Shown piece after piece: positions 56,587 to 64,000 of a stretch of 64,000 nt of DNA. Both the position numbers and the translations under genes were made by a program. The notes beneath the pieces are model-generated. The model was not told the DNA's origin. It saw nothing but the letters and a program-made list of their open reading frames with translations, and did no database searches. The number at the start of each line of letters is the position of its first letter. The stretch's first letter is position 1. This DNA comes from Anthoceros angustus (taxonomy: Eukaryota > Streptophyta > Anthocerotopsida > Anthocerotales > Anthocerotaceae), in assembly GCA_010909165.1 (NCBI GenBank), contig VJWM01000103.1, forward strand, positions 124,001 through 188,000. Reading direction: 5' to 3'.

Positions 56587-56986
56587 TCAAATCACGGTTT
56601 GTCCCGGGGTCCCAAAGTGAATGTTGTACGTCCGGTTCCAAATGTTACTGTGTTTTGGAAATACCCTGTTCGTGGCTTTTGTTGAGTCCTTACTAAACCA
56701 CATTTTCCTTCCAAAACTGAATTTATGGTCCTCCCTTCCCGGCAGAAACGCCCTCCCTTACAAGTCCCACTTTGCATTAATCCCATAGGTTCGAGTTTGC
56801 GATCACCATTCGACAGAAACATTGCTGATTGGAAAGTAGTAATTTTACTGGGTGATACCCTTCTTTTCGAAGATGTTTTCCGGAATGACTAGTGAACGCT
56901 GTTTTAGGCCCCATAAAAAACCCCCTTCAGAGATTATTTACAGAAAACCCCCCATCGAGATTATTCACCCCTTTCAAAAATTATGG

Positions 56987-57194
56987 TGTTACATACAGAT
57001 ACATGTTGTTAGTCACTCTGTTAGTGGAGCTGTTAGTTAGAAAGATCGGTAGGGTCACACACCATATGGGGAACAGTCACACCTCTTCACCAAGAGGCAG
57101 CATCCCATATAAGACCTAGTGTGCCTACTCCTAATTTATTCCCGATCATTCTCTTCTCGCATGAGTGTGAGATCCTGGCCTGCTCTGCATTCCA
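56987..57194 (+). repeat. 5' LTR (208 bp)
   Basis: Begins TGTTACATACAG and ends GCATTCCA. It abuts a 'ttatggtg' word related to the terminal repeat of the 48.98-51.27 kb element, so this element may have landed in or next to such an end. Confidence 0.8.
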
Positions 57195-58469
57195 GTATGG
57201 TGTCAGAGCTGGTTCGCTCATGACTTCATCGATGCATATGGAGTTCTCTTTAATGTCTCCTCATGTAGATTGAAGTGAGCTCGGAAACCGGGCACCAGTA
57301 GGACATTCATGCCTATGGGGGCCATTGGGAGGGGCACACGCAGCCCCTGCCCCCCCTCCCCCATGTCACCCTCATTTTGATTCTGCCGGAACACCTCCTT
57401 AGGCGACAACGGCAATTCGGTGGGAGCGGGATTCTGTAGCACCATAGGCGGTACCGGTTCAAGATTTACTGCCTGCCGGTTGCAGAGCATGGGATATCCC
57501 CAAAATTTCCACGCGCCTAATCGCGGCACAGCACTCACCAGGATTGCAAATAATTAGGGCACAAGGTCGTAGATCGAACGTGTAATGTGGAGCAACCACA
57601 TCCACTCATCCTCGGGTCAGAGGTGATTACCGGCACCAACTCACGGCTACCATGGCCGCAAGACTCGCCTCTACCCAGCCGTCAGACCTGCGATACGAAT
57701 TCTCCCAGGATTGACTTAATTATTGATGCCCCGCATGTGGATGCTCTAGGATTGAGGGCGCAGAGGTAGGCACTCGTGTGTTGCGCGGCAACGGTGCTGG
57801 CAAGCTCCAACCGATGCGCGGCGATGAATCGGCGCTCACTCGCCGAAACGGTGGAAAAATGGCCATATCGTTTCGGGTGCACCCTTGCCCGCTAGCCCCA
57901 CGAAGCGACAACTTAAGCTTCGACTTCGAAGAGGAGGTCACTTACTCTTTCATAATAACCTTTTCTTTATTAATGATTTAGATGATTGTCACTAGACGGT
58001 GGATCATTAGGATTCCATGCTATATTCTAAGCGATATCAAAATTTTGTATTCGTTGTTATGTTCTAGGAGGTCGTTCTCCTAGATATGGCATCTTCAGAT
58101 TATGTCAGTAGTTAATAAATTTCTTTGATAATTGGCCCTGCTCAAGGGGAGGCCCTTGCCGCCGGAGCCTTAGCGGAGGACCTTGCAGCAAAAGCTTGGG
58201 GGGAGGATGAATAGAAGCAAGCACCTTTGCAAGCTTTCCATCCAACCCTTTTCTTCTTGGCCATCTGCTGGAGGGGGAGACACCTACTCACGGGACATCG
58301 ACATCGACATCCGGTGGACTACATAAAAAGTGAAGACAGCAAGTCTACTGCGCACTAAAGACATGACCGTGAAGACCGTAGGACTACTACATGCCAAGGA
58401 CTTCTCTTCCTCAACTACCAGCGATCACGATTTTAGTTTCCCTAACACCTTATATCAGAGGGGGAGTAT

Positions 58470-58677
58470 TGGAACATATAGATACATGTTGTTAGTCACT
58501 CTGTTAGAGGAGCTGTTAGCTAGGAAGATCGGTAGAGTCACACACCATATGGGGAACATTCACATCTCTTCACCAAGAGGTAGCATCCCATACAAGACCT
58601 AGTGTGCCTATTCCTGATTTATTCCCCATCATTCTCTTCTCGCATCGGTGTGAGATCCTGGCCTCCTCTGCATTCCA
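58470..58677 (+). repeat. 3' LTR (208 bp)
   Basis: Begins TGGAACATATAG and ends GCATTCCA, after a polypurine tract at 58456-58468. It differs from the 5' LTR at scattered single bases, so the insertion is not recent. Confidence 0.8.
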
Positions 58678-59261
58678 ATAGCGAGGACTCGGTAGCTTGA
58701 CTCTTTCCACTCCATTATCAACAAGAACAAAATCGTTTACTCATGTCTTTCTGCAAAAAGTCCTAAACCCTAGTCTAGCTTTTGTGTGGTAGAGATGTCT
58801 CCCTTCACAGGCAAGAGCGAGAATGCTAAGCCGAATTCGCGGCATTTGGGAAACAAGACTGGGAACGATGAATCAGTGGCTGGCAGTGGTAACAGTGGCA
58901 GCCACCGGTGTGGACTGTGATGAGCGACGTTGACATCTGACACAAACATACAGAGCCACTACAGCTGCACGAACAGTCGCCCACCTTCTGCGAATGTGGG
59001 CGAAGACTTACCTGGTTATGGAACGTTCTGGAGACATTGCGTGGCGACGATCACCGAACTTGTCGCGCTGAATCAGAGTGTTTTCATGTAAAATCAAACA
59101 AGACGGAAATTTGTGGGATGAAATTGTGAAGCAAATGCCATATTTGTACTCACATTACAGCGGTACACTGCTGTGCTGGTGCTTACACCAGTTCATCCGG
59201 TTCCGGTCAGTCCGCTGCAAGGGCGCATCGCTCGCGCAGTCTTGGGTTATCGTGAAAGGCC

Positions 59262-59430
59262 GAGTTTTCGCTGACTTCAGATGGCAGCGAGACACTGTGT
59301 GCTGTGTCTAGACAATTCCGAGTTTCGCTGACTTCAGATGGCAGCGAGACACTGTTGCTGTGTCTAGACACTTCCGAGTTTCGCTGACTTCAGATGGCAG
59401 CGAGACACTGTGTTGCTGTGTCTAGACAAT
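59262..59430. promoter_or_regulatory. Three-copy palindromic promoter repeat, right arm
   Basis: Mirror of 37954-38124, upstream of copy C, with the same three TGTCTAGACA palindromes. Two units carry small deletions around 'cactgtgttgctgtg', so the spacer between half-sites has changed relative to the left arm. Confidence 0.6.
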
Positions 59431-59756
59431 GTCAAACTTTCCATCCAGGCATCACCTAATCGTGTTTATAAGCTTGCTGAGGGTGCCGCCATTTGAAACG
59501 CAGAGTGGGGAATACAGATCGTGCAATGCAGATTTGCACTTCCAAAGCTACTCTGCTCTGGATTGAAGGGTCTTGACAAAGCTCAAGATTCGGATTTCTG
59601 AAGTTGCGTTCTCAGGCCACGCCCAGCTTTCCTTCCTTCCGACAGTTGTTGGTGAAATCTGCGTCCGCTCCGACGTTGCAGGACAGCAGCTGGTCCAGAG
59701 TGAGAAACGAGTGACAAAACCATCCGGGACGTTCATTTTCGAGTACAGCATATTCA

Positions 59757-60951
59757 ATGGCCAGAGCAATCCAAACGCTGGTTCTTGCTCTGGTAGTCCA
59801 TGCAGTCTGCTTCAACATCCTGACTGCCACAGCCAGCAAAGATGCGGGATTGAGGAAGGGATTCTACAGCAAGAGCTGCCCAAAGGCGGAATCCATAGTG
59901 CACGATGCTGTGAAAAGCGCCGTGGGCAAGAACCCCGGAGTGGCGGGCGGCTTGCTCCGCCTCATCTTCCATGATTGCTTCGTCCGGGTATGTTCAGCCC
60001 GGCCCGAGACACACATTTGGGCTAGCGCCTGCAGAATTTTAGTCTCTCCCTTGATTCTGATGCATTCTGATTCGGTGGTGCAGGGATGTGACGCCTCTGT
60101 GCTGATCGACTCCACAGACGACAACTCAGCGGAGAAAGACGGGCTGCCAAACGCAGGCAGCCTTCGAGGCTTCGAAGTCCTGGACACGGCTAAGGAAAAA
60201 ATCGAAGCCGCGTGCCCCGGCACCGTCTCCTGCGCGGACATCATTGCCTTCGCGGCCCGGGACAGCGTCGCTCTCGTAAGGCCCTGGCCCGCGATTTTGT
60301 GAAATGTGTTTGCTCATCACACGATGCAGATGCTGAATTCGGGACCGAGCATGAATGGCTGACGGGTGGGTGCAACTGCAGAGCGGAGGACCCTGGTACA
60401 GCGTTGCAGCTGGGAGAAGGGATGGGAAAGTGTCGCTGGCAGAAGACACCAGTGCGCTGCCGGGCCCAGGACTGAACGCGCGGCAGCTCACCAAAACCTT
60501 CGCCAGCAAGGGGCTGAGCCAGGACGACATGGTGACGCTCTCCGGAGCCCACACCATCGGCCAGGCCCGCTGCAGCCTGGTCAAGTCGTCTGGGCGCGCG
60601 GTGCGGCAGGCCGAATGTGGAGACGGCAACGCTCGCATCTTCATGGACGAGGATTCGGGCAAGCACTTCGACAACGACTACTACGAGAACCTGGTCGCCA
60701 ACAAGGGCCTCTTCCCCTCGGACCAGTCGCTGTACAATGATCCCCACACTTGCGATGCCGTGGTGTCGTACAGCAAGGATTCCAACTCCTTTAACGCCAA
60801 GTTTATAGAAGCCATGGGCAAGTTGGAGCCATTGACGTCCTCACTGGCGATGCGGGACAAATTCGGCTCAACTGTCGTCGCATCAACTAGGCAGGCAGTT
60901 TGTGTTGGGTTACAGTCTCCAGAGTGCACTAGAACAGCCCAACTTTGTTGA
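59757..60951 (+). CDS. Class III secretory peroxidase, copy C (3' frameshift)
   Basis: Mirror copy of the gene at 36497-37628. Exons are 59757-59987, 60084-60275 and 60382-60951. The signal peptide ([19 protein letters not shown]), distal-His motif [25 protein letters not shown] and proximal-His motif [14 protein letters not shown] are all in frame, unlike copy B where exon 2 is shifted. Near the end one G is missing (GG at 60825-60826, against GGG in copy B) after EAMGKL. The last residues ([11 protein letters not shown] and IRLNCRRIN) are replaced by a 40-residue unrelated tail to 60951; the unshifted stop would be 60890. Heme-pocket residues are untouched, but the lost tail holds a conserved Cys. 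The homopolymer lesion may be a sequence error. Expected role: apoplastic phenolic oxidation with H2O2. Confidence 0.85.
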
Positions 60952-61004
60952 AGACGTACTTTCAATCTGCCAAATTACGTACCCCCTTCACATGATGTCA
61001 CAAG

Positions 61005-61010
61005 AAGAAG

Positions 61011-61040
<30 letters not shown>
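61005..61040. repeat. GAA microsatellite
   Basis: About twelve GAA/AAG units, mirror of the TTC tract at 36352-36387. Confidence 0.95.
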
Positions 61041-61041
<1 letters not shown>

Positions 61042-61531
61042 GTCATCAACCTAGCAATTTGTGTCATGACATGGTTGGTAGAAGGAGGCATGGATCCCAA
61101 CATTTGGCTGTTGTGATCTTGAGCACTTGCTAGTTACAGCGATACAACTCGGTGGTGGAGAAGAAACCTCCTACTCTTCTGCAGAGCACATGTTTGTAGA
61201 CATTTCTAAGACGTAGCCTCAAGCACCGGTCAGGTGCTTGTGAATAAGAGACAACTCATGGCTAACGAAAGTCCTGCTTTTCAAGACCTAGTGCGGCTAC
61301 TCTCCACACAGGCATACCTTGCCCTAAAGGGTCTCCATACATTTCCCACACACGCCAAATACAGTATCTTCAGACTAATCTGCCCCATTCGGAACCTGCT
61401 GAACTGGGATATCGGTGAAGAAGATTATATATAAGAAAAAGGCAGGCTGGAAACTCCCGCGCTCAGCTCAACACGCCCTTGAACCGCAAAAGGATTCCAG
61501 CGCTGGCCGGCGTCACACGGTGCAATTGATC

Positions 61532-62070
61532 GCGCAACAATAGGCATCCAAGCGTCTCCAGTGACCGGTACAAACATCCTACCTGACTGATGACCAAGGC
61601 GTGCCTGCTCAAACCTTGGCATCCGAAACGATGCGGCCATCTAGACATGCTCCCAAAACTCACAGGTGACTCCAACCCCAACCGAGGGGCTGCGGGTTCG
61701 ATCGACCTAACCGATTGTCTTTCGGTTCTTTCTTGTTCAGCCAACGCAAGAACATGTGGTGTGTGAAGTCGCCGCTTTCCCGATTGACCATGACCTAAGG
61801 TTTGCTTCGGGAAGGGTTGCAGTTTGATCCGTGATGTGATTGATGATTCCCTCCACCTCCAAATTTGCTGCAAAACGCAAGTTTAGCAGCCATGGGAGGA
61901 GGATGGATAGTGAAGAAGAGGAGGAGGGTTCTCGGGAAATGGTAGGATATTTGCGGCCAGCGGCGGCGGCGGCGGCGAGGGGCACAAGACAGAAAATGAA
62001 AAAAATGAAAAGGAGATATTTTTAATTGTTTGCAGCGAAAAATGAAGGAAAGTAGGGCACCCATAGGTAC
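61532..62070. other. Intergenic and probable 5' UTR of the next gene
   Basis: No supported gene. Short frames on both strands lack domain features. The last 200 bp include a GCG triplet run (about 61960-61977) and are probably promoter and leader of the gene starting at 62071. Confidence 0.5.
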
Positions 62071-64000
62071 GTGACGGCAAATATGGGTGCGGAGCCGCCC
62101 CAGCCCCATCCCCCGCCCGTTAAGAAGCGTGGGCGCCATGAGTTCTTTACGGTTGATGGTGGCGCAGGCGGCTCAGCTGAAGGGGCGGGATCGCTTCCCA
62201 CGAATATGTCACCGGGCACAATCGAGGAGGAGGCTGGGACGACGCTCGGGGACGCAGAGGAGGCAGGTTCGCATTGGCGGGAGGGTCACAGCGCGGAAGG
62301 CAGCCGGAACCGCAGCCTGAGCCTGAGCCTGAGCCTAGAGCAGGGGGAGCAGCAACCTAGTGCGGACAGCTTGGAGATACAGGAGGACAAATTGCGAAAG
62401 AAGCGTAACAGGGACGAGGTGACCTGTATCTACAGGGTCTACCGCCGCCTTAAAGCTTGTCTTGCTGGAAATTGTGATTTGCAGCGGGATGTGGAGGAAG
62501 CATTCCATGCGCTGCTCAGCCTTGCAAATGGTGGCCATTACTACTCCTGTTCTTGACTTTTGGGTTGTTGGCTCTTTCTTCTTCCTTTTCCCGTATTGCT
62601 CAGCTTGCACACCGCTTGCGGTGAGGTACAGGTCGTCGCCTCGCCCGGCTGTCTCATAATGCCATTATATGCTTCCATTCGATGCAGGGTGTGCGAGTGT
62701 CAGACGTATCGCTGCTGACCTTATTCCCCGCTACGCTAATCGTTGCCCCTCTGCTCTGGAGGCAGCATCGCAGGCCCTGCTGCAGATTTGTGACTGGAGC
62801 TGTGACCTAATGTTGGAAGGGGGCCGGGAAGCGGATGTCGTCGTGGAGCAAACAGCCAGGGCGGCTTATGCCGGTCTCGTAGATTTGGCAGCAGCGGCGC
62901 CCATGTTGGATTCCTGTGCCCTAAGTATGGACTCCTCCGGGGCGGGGCAGGAGCAGGGGCAGGGAGTGACTCGCACTATTGCCCTGCGCCTGCTGCACCG
63001 GGTGTATGGGAAAAAGTTGGTATTTCTGCGCTCCGCCGACGGTGCGGCGGCGGCGGATGTGGATGACGCCTTTGCGTCGCAGGACATGACGGCAGCTACT
63101 GCGTCCCAGAGGTTCGACATGGTGCTTGTGTCCTCTGTTGTCAACACTTTCCGCTCCAGCCCGCAAGCCGTGCTGGCGGCTTGCTTCGACCTGCTGGCTT
63201 CTCCGATTCCGGACGACCGGAAGGAAGGCCAGCATTTCTTGAGTGAGATTATGGCGTTTGGAAGGATATTGACCCCAGCTGATCACGGGGGTGACGTATC
63301 GTCACGGGCCGCCGGGTGTGGGGATGCCATCACTGCACCGGAGGACATGCAAGTGGAGACAGACGACGACGCCCAGTTGGAGATAGAGCCTGAGGATGAT
63401 TCGCCTCTGAAAGCTTCTGAGCCCAACGCCGATTCGTCCGAAAATTTGGTCATGCAGGTGAGATGACGTTGTTGGAAGGCAGGTTGACCTGTAGTTGGGG
63501 ACGTTTTTGCTGGCTCACATGCCGTTACCCGCTTTCGGCGCCTGGTTTTCAAATCTCTGATAATGGCACTCTGAAGTCTGGATGCCCATTTTGCGATATT
63601 TTTGTCACTGCCTGCTTGTATTTCATGCGGAAGTTTGTGTACTGACTATCGTCTTTGATCTGTCTGGCAGGTGATCCATCCTAGCCCGCCCCTGGAAAGG
63701 TGGATAGTAAAGGAAGTGCGTCACTTCCGTAGGTCTGCAAGCCAAGAGGCTTTGGGGGAGGCGATGCCTCTGTTGGATGACTTGGTGAGGTCGTTATGCT
63801 CTTTCAGACCCACAGATTTGGACTTGAATGGGGAGGAAATGGAGGATTCCCGTGCCCTTGAGGACGAGAGAACACTCAGATCTGATGACAGAGGTGAGCA
63901 GAAATGGCCTAGGAAGGCAGACGAGTCTGCTGCCTCTGATCAAGAGAATCTGCGGTCTCACCGCTCTGGGGATGGGAAGGGCGCGGGTAGCAACGGAGAT
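62071..64000 (+). CDS. Conserved plant protein of unknown function, N-terminal part (runs off window)
   Basis: Exons 62071-62530, 62688-63457 and 63671 to beyond 64000, with GT-AG junctions and frame kept (ANG/CASVRR; LVMQ/VIHP). A Pro/Gly/Glu-rich N-terminus with KKRGRHEFF precedes a helical region: RDEVTCIYRVYRRLKACL, VEEAFHALLSLANG, RRIAADLIPRYANRCPSALE, AASQALLQICDWSCDLMLEG, then PQAVLAACFDLLASP and KEGQHFLSEIM. An acidic stretch and PLERWIVKEVRHFRRSA follow. I recognise this block as conserved in large plant proteins of unknown function with alpha-solenoid character, but cannot name the family. The coding sequence is still open at the window end. Met 62071 is the first Met in a GC-rich leader; Met 62083 is the alternative. 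Confidence 0.8.

Larger units (their letters stand above)
56987..58677 (+). mobile_element. Small non-autonomous copia-type LTR element
   Basis: Two direct repeats of exactly 208 bp (56987-57194 and 58470-58677), each TG...CA, about 90 percent alike, flank 1275 bp. The first is followed at once by 'tatggtgtcagagctgg', a copia primer-binding site, and the second is preceded by the polypurine tract 'agagggggagta'. The interior has no gag-pol, only short frames. This is a small LARD- or TRIM-like element dependent on a relative. Flanking 5-mers (tatgg and atagc) do not match, so target duplications were lost or the ends recombined. Confidence 0.8.
58912..61531. repeat. Inverted repeat, right arm (~2.6 kb)
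   Basis: Reverse-complement copy of 35840-38471. It includes the promoter repeat (59262-59430), peroxidase copy C, a GAA microsatellite and 3' flank. The arms are separated by about 20.4 kb of transposons. Confidence 0.9.

Noticed and set aside
56982-58682. 5-bp target-site duplication for the small LTR element
   Set aside because: The flanking bases (tatgg and atagc) do not match.
61680-61705. 'gggttcgatcgacc', similar to a tRNA B-box
   Set aside because: No matching A-box, acceptor stem or anticodon loop could be built around it.

Overview
The window is nuclear DNA from a land plant or close streptophyte relative. The cellular genes are plant types: class III peroxidases, a DREB-type AP2/ERF factor, a triple-CCCH zinc-finger protein, a LEA_2/NHL-like protein, mitochondrial QCR9 and plant-type copia elements. 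Their introns are short (about 70-300 bp, GT-AG). That fits a bryophyte- or lycophyte-grade genome better than a large seed-plant genome, but the species cannot be named from the sequence.

Layout. (1) 1-9.7 kb is retroelement-derived. Two tandem LTR-like copies are followed by a gag-like ORF. Then comes a very GC-rich degenerate element with coiled-coil coding remnants, a 1.1-kb direct duplication and arrays of a GGTCCGGACTC-type minisatellite. (2) 9.7-12.7 kb is AT-rich intergenic DNA with small duplications. (3) 12.8-32.4 kb is a gene-rich island: KAT/glutamine-transaminase-like aminotransferase (-), bacterial-type histone deacetylase (+, nine exons), TMEM33/Pom33-like membrane protein (-, nine exons), Integrator subunit 2 (+), CCCH zinc-finger protein (-), LEA_2/NHL-like protein (+), QCR9 (-) and a DREB-like factor (+). 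Neighbours alternate in strand, giving several divergent promoters and convergent 3' ends. (4) 33.2-38.5 kb holds a broken FAD-monooxygenase and a cluster of peroxidase copies in different states of decay. (5) 38.5-58.7 kb is a pile of nested mobile elements: a copia element split inside gag by a CACTA-like element that itself carries LINE remnants, a degenerate DNA-transposon family in two opposing copies, a 2.3-kb element with perfect 32-bp terminal inverted repeats, and a small copia-type LTR element. (6) 58.9-61.5 kb is a near-identical inverted copy of 35.84-38.47 kb with a second copy of one peroxidase gene. (7) 62.1-64.0 kb is the 5' part of a conserved plant gene of unknown function, running off the window.

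The island genes are housekeeping and regulatory: RNA 3'-end processing (INTS2), protein or small-molecule deacetylation, respiration (QCR9), amino-acid metabolism and transcription or RNA control. No operon-like pathway cluster is visible. The most unusual structure is the 2.6-kb inverted duplication carrying a peroxidase gene with a three-copy palindromic promoter repeat and flanking 20 kb of transposons. Its two gene copies are disrupted by one-base homopolymer deletions at different places.
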